A stretch of 50,840 nucleotides of DNA, from contig CANQUI010000009.1 of the NCBI GenBank assembly GCA_947626995.1, forward strand, positions 1 to 50,840. The letters are read 5' to 3'. The DNA is from an uncultured Eisenbergiella sp. (GTDB lineage: Bacteria > Bacillota > Clostridia > Lachnospirales > Lachnospiraceae). The notes under the pieces were generated by a model, which made no database searches, had not been told where the DNA came from, and was given only the letters and a program-made list of their open reading frames with translations. How positions within the stretch are numbered: the first letter of the stretch is position 1; each line of letters opens with the position of its first letter. The position numbers were made by a program, and so were the translations under genes. Shown in pieces: positions 1-7,719 of the stretch.

Positions 1-33
1 TATAAACCGGCCGGCGGCCGCAAGATCGGGATC

Positions 34-82
34 AAAAAAGAACGAATCCGAACCCGTCTCCCGTCGGAGCAAGGTTCGGATT
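34..82 (-). terminator. Intrinsic terminator of the tRNA-Leu pair
   Basis: Arms 45-54 and 73-82 are perfect 10-base complements, with an inner CTCC/GGAG stem at 58-61 and 66-69. On the minus strand the hairpin is followed, after a few bases, by six T (complement of 34-39). It lies just downstream of the second tRNA and probably ends the tRNA transcript. Confidence 0.8.
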
Positions 83-94
83 ATCGTTGTCTGA

Positions 95-178
95 TGCAGG
101 AAAAGAGACTTGAACTCTCATGGTATTGCTACCATACGGACCTGAACCGTACGCGTCTGCCAATTCCGCCATTCCTGC
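95..178 (-). tRNA. tRNA-Leu (anticodon CAG)
   Basis: The minus strand folds as a class II tRNA of 84 bases: acceptor GCAGGAA/TTCCTGC with discriminator A, D arm GCGGAATTGGCAGAC, anticodon stem TACGG/CCGTA with loop TTCAGGT, a long variable arm TGGTA-GCAA-TACCA, and T loop TTCAAGT. The anticodon CAG reads CUG. The long variable arm plus A73 indicates Leu rather than Ser. CCA is not encoded. Confidence 0.95.
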
Positions 179-201
179 ATAATCGAATATCGGTTGTATA
201 C

Positions 202-285
202 TGCGGAAGATGGGACTTGAACCCACACGGCATTGCTGCCACAAGATCCTTAGTCTTGCTCGTCTGCCAGTTCCGACACTTCCGC
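202..285 (-). tRNA. tRNA-Leu (anticodon AAG)
   Basis: An 84-base class II tRNA on the minus strand: acceptor GCGGAAG/CTTCCGC with A73, anticodon stem CAAGA/TCTTG and loop CTAAGGA, giving anticodon AAG, and a long variable arm. It should read CUU and, if A34 is deaminated to inosine, CUC. Most bacteria use a GAG anticodon for this box, so an A34 leucine tRNA is uncommon. It is the first gene of a two-tRNA transcript, 23 bases before the CAG tRNA. CCA is not encoded. Confidence 0.93.
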
Positions 286-311
286 ATAGCATATTTTATG
301 CTGCAAGAAGT

Positions 312-340
312 ATATTACCATCTAAAACAGGGAATGTCAA
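312..340 (-). promoter_or_regulatory. Sigma-A promoter of the tRNA-Leu operon
   Basis: On the minus strand -35 TTGACA (335-340) and -10 TAATAT (312-317) are separated by exactly 17 bases, about 26 bases upstream of the first tRNA. The match is near consensus, as expected for a stable-RNA promoter. Confidence 0.85.
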
Positions 341-367
341 CCCAAAATCTGTTACAGTTTTCAAATG

Positions 368-1729
368 TTATTCTGTAAAAATCCGTCCTCTCAGCTTGAT
401 CCGGTAGATCCTGGCCAGGGAATCCTCCACGCGTTCCTGACTGATGGTGCCGTCCTGCACCGCCTTAAGGACGCCCTGGTATGCCTGCTCGAAATTTTCC
501 GGCGCAAGCACCATATCGGCCCCCGCCTTAAGCGCCATGATCGCCGCCACGTCCGATTCATAATACTCGGTCACCGCCGGCACGTCCAGCCGGTCCGTGA
601 GGATAATGCCGTCATAGCCAAGCTCATTGCGCAAAATCCCTGTGATTATTTCCTCGGAAAGTCCCGCCGGAACGCTCTCTTCCTTCGAAAGCGCCGGCGC
701 CGTGATATTGCCCACCATAATCATATCGCATCCCGCCTCGATACCGGCCTGAAAGGGCACAAATTCTGCCTGCTGCATCTCCTCTTTCGTCCGGTTCGTT
801 TCCGCCATTCCCTGCGCAGGATCCTCCGTGGCGCTGCCCTGTCCGGGAAAATATTTCAGGCAGGCGCTCACGCCGCTCTCCTGTATGCCGGAAACCGCAG
901 CGGACACCATTTGCGCGGCAGCCTTTGGATCATCGGAAAACGCCCTGTCCTTCATAATGGAATCCTCCGACAGGCGCACGTCCGCCACCGGCGCGAAATC
1001 CAGATTAAACCCGCAGGAGGCCAGATCATTCCCGATGGTCTGACCCGCCTCGTAGGCCGCCTGGGTATCCTGCGATTCTCCGAGCTCTTTAGCGCCTGCA
1101 GCGCGCCCAAGACCCAGCGCGTTTGCAACAGGGCTTTTGTCCCCGCCCTCCTCTTCCACCGCCAGAAACAGGGGAAAAGCGGAATAGGACACGGTATTTG
1201 ACAGCATCTCCTCCAACTGCTCCCGGGACTTTATGTTGGCGGAAGAATAAAACAGACCGCCCACCGGATATTTGGTCAACGCCTCCTTGGTACTGTCGCC
1301 TGCCTGTATGACCTGTCCCACGCCGGTAAGCTGTTCCGGCGTGACAAAGAAAAGTCCCGCCACCTTCTGCTCCAGCGTCAGACTGCCGATGCTTTCCAAA
1401 ACCAGTTCCTCCAGCGCCTCTTCCTGGCTTACGCCCTCCGACAACTCCTGCGATTCCGATTCCGGCTCCGTTTCCTCTCCGTCCAGCTGCAGCATCCTGG
1501 CAACGGCTTCCTCCGCCGCCAGAGATTCCGCCGCCAGAGACTCCTCTATCGCCTGCTGCCGGGACGCCTCCTTTGCCTGCATATTATGGGAGACCGCCCT
1601 CACCACCGAACGGACCCCGAAAAAACAGCCGAGAGCGACAACGATGATCAGCACCGTCACCGCGGTGTACGCCAATGCCTGGTTGCGCATCCTTCTTTTT
1701 TTTCTACGATTTCTTCTTTTATCAGACAT
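368..1729 (-). CDS. Membrane-anchored glycoside hydrolase family 3 (NagZ-like) protein with a degenerate active site
   Basis: The 453-residue protein has a basic N-terminus, one membrane segment (about 18-40), a Glu/Ala/Ser-rich linker (50-110) and a GH3 TIM-barrel domain (115-450). The family's substrate-loop motif DQEGG appears as VEEEGG (191-196), FAPVADV is intact (245-251), and the KHFPGHG motif reads KYFPGQG (292-298). In NagZ-type GH3 enzymes a D-x-H on the next loop supplies the acid/base His; here it reads D303-P-A305. The nucleophile motif TDRL keeps Asp379. The fold and outward-facing anchoring suggest a cell-wall sugar-binding or hydrolase role, but activity is doubtful. It lies downstream of an orphan leader/terminator and may depend on read-through from it. 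Confidence 0.85.
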   Translation of the reverse strand: MSDKRRNRRKKRRMRNQALAYTAVTVLIIVVALGCFFGVRSVVRAVSHNMQAKEASRQQAIEESLAAESLAAEEAVARMLQLDGEETEPESESQELSEGVSQEEALEELVLESIGSLTLEQKVAGLFFVTPEQLTGVGQVIQAGDSTKEALTKYPVGGLFYSSANIKSREQLEEMLSNTVSYSAFPLFLAVEEEGGDKSPVANALGLGRAAGAKELGESQDTQAAYEAGQTIGNDLASCGFNLDFAPVADVRLSEDSIMKDRAFSDDPKAAAQMVSAAVSGIQESGVSACLKYFPGQGSATEDPAQGMAETNRTKEEMQQAEFVPFQAGIEAGCDMIMVGNITAPALSKEESVPAGLSEEIITGILRNELGYDGIILTDRLDVPAVTEYYESDVAAIMALKAGADMVLAPENFEQAYQGVLKAVQDGTISQERVEDSLARIYRIKLRGRIFTE

Positions 1730-1779
1730 GGTAAAACTGCCGCTCCATCCCGTTTCGATTCGCTACCTTTATAGAGTAA

Positions 1780-2165
1780 CACAAATAAAAGCGGGTATCA
1801 ATCATCTTTTTGATCAATACCCGCTTTCAAGCTATGCTGTCCAATGGAAAATACCTCCGTTTTTCCTTTATCTTTCCACACCCTTTTTCACTGTACCCGG
1901 TACGATGGCGCCGCTGTGGCATCCGCTGCTGCTTCTCTCCGGCTGTCCTGCCCTCAAGCTGTCCGCCTCTTCACTCTCTGTGTACTCGATAAATAATCTT
2001 CGCTTCTTCCACTCTTTAAAGTATCTGGAACTTACCGTTCCCTTTAAAGACTCTATATGAAATTGTCAGGTCTTGTACCTTTCAATGTAGAAAGGGAAGG
2101 AAATTAAGTGTTAGGTGGAACCATCTCCTCTGCTCTTTATTTTTTCTCTCTCATCTCTTCTGTAT
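1780..2165 (-). ncRNA. Candidate small RNA or terminator-controlled leader
   Basis: This stretch is bounded by a consensus promoter (2172-2200) and a strong intrinsic terminator (1788-1827), so a transcript of about 380 bases is predicted. Between them I find no gene with a normal start. One minus-strand frame is open from the TGA complementary to about 2070-2072 for some 65 codons, but it has no ATG, GTG or TTG until a weak TTG about halfway. The 5' third is purine-rich. A hairpin forms from two CTTTAAAG copies around GGAAC/GTTCC (about 2008-2048). A GGAGG followed nine bases later by TTG gives a possible five-codon peptide just before the terminator. It is either an independent RNA or an attenuator leader of the GH3 gene 58 bases beyond. 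It does not match tmRNA, RNase P or T-box signatures that I know. Confidence 0.4.
1788..1827 (-). terminator. Strong intrinsic terminator upstream of the GH3 gene
   Basis: Arms 1788-1804 and 1811-1827 pair over 17 bases with two mismatches. On the minus strand the stem is followed by TTTTATTT. It ends the transcript from the promoter at 2172-2200, or attenuates entry into the GH3 gene. Confidence 0.85.
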
Positions 2166-2171
2166 GGCTTT

Positions 2172-2200
2172 ATTATAGTTAAGCATCTCTTTTTTGTCAA
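2172..2200 (-). promoter_or_regulatory. Perfect consensus sigma-A promoter without an obvious gene
   Basis: On the minus strand -35 TTGACA (2195-2200), a 17-base spacer and -10 TATAAT (2172-2177) match consensus at all twelve positions. The surrounding DNA is AT-rich. Transcription would start near 2165 and run into a region with no recognisable coding gene. Confidence 0.85.
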
Positions 2201-2305
2201 TACAATTTCAGAGACTTTTTTATTTTTGTCTGATTCACATAAAATAATTCATCATTTATATGTATTTTATATAATATTATCTGAATTGTCTGACTTTTTG
2301 TACAT

Positions 2306-2331
2306 AAAAAACGGCGGTGCCCCGCCGTTTT
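2306..2331 (-). terminator. Terminator after the ABC transporter operon
   Basis: Arms AAAACGGCGG (2308-2317) and CCGCCGTTTT (2322-2331) enclose a four-base loop five bases beyond the permease stop codon. On the minus strand the T run is the complement of 2306-2311. Confidence 0.9.
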
Positions 2332-2335
2332 GTTT

Positions 2336-3730
2336 TTATTCGTTTCGGATCGCCGCCAGCGGGCTTAGCTTCATCGCCCTTCTGGAAGGGAAGAATCCCG
2401 CCACCATGCCGATGATCACGGCAAAGATCAGGGCGGCTCCCGCAAGCCAGAGCGGAATGTAGGAGGTCACCGTAGATTCTCCTCCCGCCGCCAGCACCCG
2501 GTTGACCACCGATGAGATGGCGTAGCTTAACCCCAGGCCCGCCACGCCGCCGAGAAAACCGATATACGCCGCTTCAATCAAAAACAGCGCCTGAATATTG
2601 CGCATATCGCATCCCAGCACCTTCATGACTCCGATCTCCTTGGTCCGCTCGTAAATGGACATCATCATGGTGTTGGTAATGCCGATGGCCGCCACCAGCA
2701 GGGAAACCGCGCCGATCCCGCCCAGCATCGCCTGGGTGTTAGCCATTTCCTGCCGCGTGGACTCGATCCACTCGATGTTGCTGCTTGCCTCGTAGCCCAG
2801 CGCCTTGATCTGTTCCTGCACTTCCATCACGTGCTCCACGTCGTCCACGTTTACGTTGATGGTGGAATAGTAGATTTTTTTATAGGGCTTGCCGCCGGAA
2901 GTAGAGGGCTGTCCGGGAATCACCTTGTTGCGGAAGATCCGCTTGAGCGTCGTCACCAGCGCGTCCAGATTGCAGAAAACCTGATATCCGTTGGTGCTCC
3001 ACCTTCCCTCCTCGTTGGCTTTTTCCACACCGGCGGTCTTGATGATATATTTTTTGGGCGGCAAAACCTTCCCGTCGTGCTGGCTGTTGATATACGCCTC
3101 GCGATCGAAGATGATAAACAACGTGTCCTTATACGGGTCCACCACGGCTTCCCCCGTGCTCCAGTAAGGATATTCATAGGTTTTGGGATTGTAAAAATTC
3201 AACGCCACCTCATTGCCATAGAAAAACTCCAGCTCGTCGCTGCTTTCCGGCAGATGTCCCTCGCCGATCTCAATATGCTGCTGGGCAAGTCCCTCCTGCG
3301 GTATCCCCACGAGGCTGAGATCGCCTTCATAGATCCCGTATTTTGCGATTGCGTCAAATCGCAGCAGCGGATAGGCATTTTCCACGTAAGGAATCTCTTT
3401 CAGCGTTTCCACCACCTCATCGTCCAGGCGCATGACATTGTCCCTGGAAGCGGAAGAAGAGGACGAAGAGGAAGCGGAACCGATTACCGATACCGCCGAA
3501 ACCCCGGAGGTTCTGGTGTTCGTCTTTCTTCCCTCCCACACTTCAATGGTGGTCAGGCCGCCGAACCGTTCGATGTTCTCCATCTGCGCCCGGTTGATTC
3601 CAAGCCCCAAAGAGATCATCACCACGATGGAGGCGGTTCCGATCATCACGCCCAGCACGGTCAGCACGGTGCGGAATTTTCTTTTCAGCAGACTGCCCAA
3701 ACTCATCCGCAGCAAATCCAGAATTCTCAT
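2336..3730 (-). CDS. MacB-like ABC transporter permease
   Basis: A 464-residue permease of the MacB/FtsX type. It has an N-terminal membrane helix (about 20-42), a large extracellular MacB periplasmic-core-like region, and three helices in the C-terminal FtsX domain (about 335-460) containing the family pattern TNTMMMSIYERTKEIGVMK. A run of mostly serine (84-96) sits in the extracellular part. Its ATG overlaps the upstream partner's stop (ATGA), showing tight coupling with the accessory protein and the ATPase. The likely role is export or extrusion of a peptide, lipid or drug, or mechanical signalling to the envelope; the substrate is unknown. Confidence 0.9.
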   Translation of the reverse strand: MRILDLLRMSLGSLLKRKFRTVLTVLGVMIGTASIVVMISLGLGINRAQMENIERFGGLTTIEVWEGRKTNTRTSGVSAVSVIGSASSSSSSSASRDNVMRLDDEVVETLKEIPYVENAYPLLRFDAIAKYGIYEGDLSLVGIPQEGLAQQHIEIGEGHLPESSDELEFFYGNEVALNFYNPKTYEYPYWSTGEAVVDPYKDTLFIIFDREAYINSQHDGKVLPPKKYIIKTAGVEKANEEGRWSTNGYQVFCNLDALVTTLKRIFRNKVIPGQPSTSGGKPYKKIYYSTINVNVDDVEHVMEVQEQIKALGYEASSNIEWIESTRQEMANTQAMLGGIGAVSLLVAAIGITNTMMMSIYERTKEIGVMKVLGCDMRNIQALFLIEAAYIGFLGGVAGLGLSYAISSVVNRVLAAGGESTVTSYIPLWLAGAALIFAVIIGMVAGFFPSRRAMKLSPLAAIRNE

Positions 3731-5478
3731 GTTCCGTCTTCCTTATCCAGATCCAGCAGATCCTCTTCCAGCGTCTTTACCGCTTTTCTCTTTTTGATCA
3801 ATTTGACAACCAGCACCGCTACTACCGCCGCTGCGGCTGCCGATGTCACCGTGATCAGCGCGATCATCGGCGTGGACAGACCCGGTTTGTCCCTTCTGGC
3901 GCCGTCCTCGTCCGGAAACTCCAGCAGGCCTTCGTCCATCTGCATCGCTGAAACGATCAGGTTCAGATCCACCTCCGCCCGGCTCTGTTTTCCGCTGGCA
4001 TCCTCATAGGTGATGACCGCCTTTACCGTGCCGTCATCCATGGTGGGCGCCATGCCGGTGATCATGGAATCCACATTTCCCGTCGCTCCGGGATCCAGAT
4101 TGCCGATGAAAGCGTCTCCGCCCTCCACGCTGTCCGCTTCATATTTTACCTGTACGTTATACAGGGTGGTCTTACCGATATTGTAGATCTGGAACATCAC
4201 GTTGGACTGCTCTCCCACCATGATGCTGCCGGGCATGACCTCCGGCGTGCTGTGATCAAGCTTCGCCACCTGGCTGACCGGGATGGAAACGTTTGCCTCT
4301 CCGGTCAGGTCAGCGGTCAGGTCCGTATCGTATTTCATTTTTACCGTCACCACGTAGGGCCGCTGGGACAGATCGGCCTTGGACTGCATCTCGATATCCA
4401 GCTGCGCTTCGCTGCCCGCCTCCATACGGCTGATATAAATCGAATTGGAACCCGACGTGGGCAGGAAAGCCGCGTAGCTGTTGGTGGTGGTGCCATTTGC
4501 CCCCTGCACGCCGCTCTCCACCGACTGCAGTTCAAACAGTACATTGTTTACCGGCGTGTCCAGCGAGGTATTTTTTACATGTAAATGCAGCATAAAGGTT
4601 TCCCCGGCAAAGACCTGGGCGGGATCCGTTTCGAACCCGGTCACGATGATCCGGGGTTTTGAGACATTGGATTCTTCGTCCATCCCGATCCGGCCGCTTC
4701 CGGGCTTGCCCTGGCAATAGACATAAACCGTCACCTCAGCCGGTTCTTTGCAGCGGATTCCGTCCCTGCTGTACCACACCTGAAACGTAAGCGGATAATA
4801 GCCGGTGAGCACGTCTTCCCGGGCTGTGAAGGTATAGGTGAGCTCCCTTCTGTTAAAAAAGGCCTCGTCGTACAGATGGGTGGCGCAGCCGGGGATCTCG
4901 CTGAAGTTTCGGGTATAACCGGTGCTGTCCGGTTTAAACGGCCAGTTGTGGACGTCGTTGGAAACCACAGGCTCCACCAGAATATCCGTCAGCCATTCCT
5001 CTCCCAAATTGATCAGGGGCAGCACGATGTCCACGGTCTGGTTATAGGATACCCGGGGCGTCTCCCAGTTGTCCGCCAGAGAAAGGAATTCCGTGGTGGT
5101 GGTCACCTCGCCCGTCCGCTCCACCGCCGCGTCCATCTTCGCCTTGATCTGTCCCACATAAGACCACATTTCCGATTCCGTCATGGTCTTGGACTCCGCG
5201 ATATAATAAATCCCGCTGTAAAGAATATGTTCCAGCTCGTCTATAATGTATTGTTCGGGATTCTCCCTGCGGATCAGCGTTTCTTTATAATGGAGCATGT
5301 CCTCGTCCGCCGCCGCGCGCATATCGTCGTTGATATACTGTCCGCTGGACTTGGGCGCGCTGTTTCCGCTCACCTGATCGGCCTGCACGAAAACCGGCCT
5401 GGCCAGCATGATCGCGCCGATACCCAGGACTGCGGCCGTTTTCAGCAGTTTCTTTCTTATGGAATTCTTTCTTTTCAT
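3727..5478 (-). CDS. Secreted, C-terminally anchored accessory protein of the ABC transporter (CARDB/S-layer-like domains)
   Basis: The 583-residue protein starts at ATG 5478, preceded by GGAGGAAG with nine bases of spacing. A longer upstream frame would run into the ATPase gene and is rejected. A signal peptide (1-33, hydrophobic core AAVLGIGAIML) is followed by an alpha-helical region (50-140) and repeated beta-sandwich segments, such as the pattern around VAKLDHSTPEVMPGSIMVGE, that resemble CARDB/NEW3 or COG1361 modules. A membrane helix near 540-562 and a charged cytoplasmic tail close the protein. It takes the place a MacA-type adaptor would have in Gram-negative systems. The domain call is by feel of the sequence and not certain. 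Confidence 0.8.
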   Translation of the reverse strand: MKRKNSIRKKLLKTAAVLGIGAIMLARPVFVQADQVSGNSAPKSSGQYINDDMRAAADEDMLHYKETLIRRENPEQYIIDELEHILYSGIYYIAESKTMTESEMWSYVGQIKAKMDAAVERTGEVTTTTEFLSLADNWETPRVSYNQTVDIVLPLINLGEEWLTDILVEPVVSNDVHNWPFKPDSTGYTRNFSEIPGCATHLYDEAFFNRRELTYTFTAREDVLTGYYPLTFQVWYSRDGIRCKEPAEVTVYVYCQGKPGSGRIGMDEESNVSKPRIIVTGFETDPAQVFAGETFMLHLHVKNTSLDTPVNNVLFELQSVESGVQGANGTTTNSYAAFLPTSGSNSIYISRMEAGSEAQLDIEMQSKADLSQRPYVVTVKMKYDTDLTADLTGEANVSIPVSQVAKLDHSTPEVMPGSIMVGEQSNVMFQIYNIGKTTLYNVQVKYEADSVEGGDAFIGNLDPGATGNVDSMITGMAPTMDDGTVKAVITYEDASGKQSRAEVDLNLIVSAMQMDEGLLEFPDEDGARRDKPGLSTPMIALITVTSAAAAAVVAVLVVKLIKKRKAVKTLEEDLLDLDKEDGT

Positions 5479-5479
5479 G

Positions 5480-6235
5480 TTATATTCTTCCTCCGTCTGA
5501 CATTTCCCGGTTGTCGCCGCTTCTGTGCGCCCGGTTGTCCTCGATCTGCACGATCTTTCCGTCCATGATATGAAAAATCCTGTCCGCAAAGCTGGCGAGA
5601 TGGTTGTCATGGGTCACCATAACCAACGTCTGATTCTGCTCCCGGACCACCTTCTGCATCAGGCGCATCACTTCCTCGGACGTATTGGAATCCAGATTGC
5701 CCGTAGGCTCGTCGGCAAATATGATCTCCGGATTCACCACCAGCGCCCTGGCAACGCCCACCCGCTGCTGCTGTCCTCCCGACATCTGCGTGGGACGGTG
5801 TTTTTTGTATTTTTTTAATCCCACCAGATCCAGCAGCTCCCCGGCCTTTTTCAGCCGGCGTTCCTTTTGGACTCCCTGGAAGGTCAGCGGCAGCGCCACG
5901 TTTTCCAGCGCTGTCATCGTCGCCATCAGGTTAAAGGACTGGAAAATAAATCCGATATGCTCCCGGCGGAATCTGACCAGCTGATTCTCGTTCTTTTTTT
6001 CAATATGTTCTCCGGCAATGACGATCTCGCCCTTTGTGGGTTTTTCCAGTCCTGCCAGCATATTTAAAAGCGTGGATTTGCCGGAACCGGAAGTGCCTAC
6101 GATGGAACAAAACTCGCCCTTGTAGATTTCAAAATCCACGCCGTTTAAAGCCCGCACCCTCGTATCGCCAACCCGGTACACCTTATACAGATCCTTCACC
6201 TGTATCACAGGTCGCCTCGTATCAGCCATAGCCAT
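5480..6235 (-). CDS. ABC transporter ATP-binding protein (MacB/LolD type)
   Basis: The 251-residue ATPase carries Walker A GTSGSGKSTLL, the Q-loop IFQSFNL, the signature MSGGQQQRVGVARAL, Walker B IIFADEPTGNLDS and the switch VMVTHD. LolD/MacB-type ATPases share the PTGNLDS wording. I chose ATG 6235 because GGAG lies nine bases upstream. A GTG at 6250 and an ATG at 6229 are alternatives. It is the first gene of a three-gene operon with the anchored accessory protein (one base apart) and the permease. Confidence 0.92.
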   Translation of the reverse strand: MAMADTRRPVIQVKDLYKVYRVGDTRVRALNGVDFEIYKGEFCSIVGTSGSGKSTLLNMLAGLEKPTKGEIVIAGEHIEKKNENQLVRFRREHIGFIFQSFNLMATMTALENVALPLTFQGVQKERRLKKAGELLDLVGLKKYKKHRPTQMSGGQQQRVGVARALVVNPEIIFADEPTGNLDSNTSEEVMRLMQKVVREQNQTLVMVTHDNHLASFADRIFHIMDGKIVQIEDNRAHRSGDNREMSDGGRI

Positions 6236-6273
6236 TGTCCTTGTCTCCACAGCCTGTTTCTTTCATCCTGCAT

Positions 6274-6302
6274 AGTATATCATAATTTTGTCCCAATGTC
6301 TT
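6274..6302 (-). promoter_or_regulatory. Promoter of the ABC transporter operon
   Basis: On the minus strand -35 AAGACA (6297-6302) and -10 TATACT (6274-6279) are 17 bases apart, about 40 bases upstream of the ATPase start. Confidence 0.65.
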
Positions 6303-6350
6303 TAATATTTCTTGAAACCCCCTAAAAAATGTATCGCGGTTTCTTACTTA

Positions 6351-6386
6351 AAAAAACGACGGACGCCCGCGCATCGCGGGGCGCCC
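6351..6386 (-). terminator. Terminator after the threonine operon
   Basis: A GC-rich hairpin (6361-6371 with 6375-6386, one bulge) is followed on the minus strand by TCG and seven T. It begins 14 bases past the aspartokinase stop. Confidence 0.85.
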
Positions 6387-6399
6387 TTACTTTTTCTTC

Positions 6400-7719
6400 T
6401 TATAATTGAACCATAACGAACATGTTGTAAATAGCGGTGATCGCCGCTTCGAAATCCTCGTTTCCCACGCCGATGATGATGTTTAACTCGCTGGAGCCCT
6501 GGTCGATCATACGGATATTGATGTCCTCATGCGCCAGCGCGGCAAAAATGCGGGCCGCCGTGCCCCGCATGGACTTCATGCCCCGCCCCACAACGGCAAT
6601 CAGCGCCAGATCCGCCTCAATGTCGATCATGTCCGGGTCCGCCAGCCGATGCAGAGCGGATACCACCTTTTGTTCCTTATCCACAAACGCGTCCTGATGG
6701 ACGAACACCGTCATCGTATCGATCCCGGAGGGCACATGCTCAAAGGAAATGCCATTGTCCTCAAACGCCTGCAGCACCTTTCTTCCAAAGCCTACCTCCG
6801 AGTTCATTTTATCCTTTTCAATGTTGACGGAGCAAAAGCCTTTTTTGCCGGCGATTCCCGTAATGACGAATTTCGATTTCTGACAGGTGCTCTCTACAAT
6901 CCAGGTCCCTTCGTCGTCCGGCTGGTTGGTGTTGCGGATGTTAATGGGAATTCCTTCGCTGCGCACGGGAAAGATGGCTTCCTCATGCAGCACGGAGGCC
7001 CCCATATAGGAAAGCTCCCGCAGCTCCCGATAGGTGAGCATATCAATCTTTTCCGGATCCGGGATGATCCTGGGATCGGCGATCATAAAGCCGGAAACGT
7101 CGGTCCAGTTTTCGTAAACGTCCGCATGCACGGCCTTGGCCACAATGGAGCCGGTGATGTCGGAACCTCCTCTGGAAAAAGTGCGGATGGTGCCGTCGGG
7201 ATTGGATCCGTAAAAACCGGGGATCACCGCCTGTTTTGTTTTTTCCAGGCGTTTTCCTAACACGGCATTGGTACGGGCCGCGTCAAATTCGCCGGTCTCA
7301 TCGAAAAACACCACGTCCGCCGCGTCCACGAAGGAAAACCCCAGATAGGCCGACATGAGGATGCCGTTGAGATATTCGCCCCGGGAGGCCGCATAATCCT
7401 TTCCCGCGTGCGCCTTGAAATTCGCCTCGATCTTTTGGAACTCTTCGTCCAGCGACAGTTTCAAAGAAAGGCCGTCCACGATCTCCTGATACCTTTTGCG
7501 GATCTTTCCCAGCTGTTCCTGAAAATCCTCGTTCTTCCGGGCCAGTTCATAACAGGTGTAGAGCATGTCCGTTACCTTTGTATCGTTTTGATCCCGCTTG
7601 CCGGGGGCGCTGGGGACCACATACCGCCTGGCAGGATCCGCCTTTATGATCTGCCCCACCTTCTGAAACTGGCTGGCATCGGCAAGAGAACTGCCGCCGA
7701 ATTTTACCACTTTTTTCAT
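6400..7719 (-). CDS. Aspartate kinase
   Basis: The 439-residue enzyme phosphorylates L-aspartate with ATP, the first step towards threonine, methionine and lysine. It has the N-terminal kinase motif KFGGSS (6-11), the aspartate/ATP loop SRGGSDITG (182-190) and a C-terminal regulatory part (from about 300) with two ACT modules. Length fits the monofunctional enzyme. Its ATG overlaps the stop of the ApgM-family gene (ATGA). The operon order ACT protein, hom, ApgM-family protein, aspartokinase points to threonine supply, and feedback control would act through the ACT modules. Whether this is the lysC or thrA isozyme cannot be told from the sequence. Confidence 0.93.
   Translation of the reverse strand: MKKVVKFGGSSLADASQFQKVGQIIKADPARRYVVPSAPGKRDQNDTKVTDMLYTCYELARKNEDFQEQLGKIRKRYQEIVDGLSLKLSLDEEFQKIEANFKAHAGKDYAASRGEYLNGILMSAYLGFSFVDAADVVFFDETGEFDAARTNAVLGKRLEKTKQAVIPGFYGSNPDGTIRTFSRGGSDITGSIVAKAVHADVYENWTDVSGFMIADPRIIPDPEKIDMLTYRELRELSYMGASVLHEEAIFPVRSEGIPINIRNTNQPDDEGTWIVESTCQKSKFVITGIAGKKGFCSVNIEKDKMNSEVGFGRKVLQAFEDNGISFEHVPSGIDTMTVFVHQDAFVDKEQKVVSALHRLADPDMIDIEADLALIAVVGRGMKSMRGTAARIFAALAHEDINIRMIDQGSSELNIIIGVGNEDFEAAITAIYNMFVMVQL

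Noticed and set aside
32-292. An 86-codon minus-strand frame across the first 290 bases
   Set aside because: It reads through two tRNA-Leu genes.
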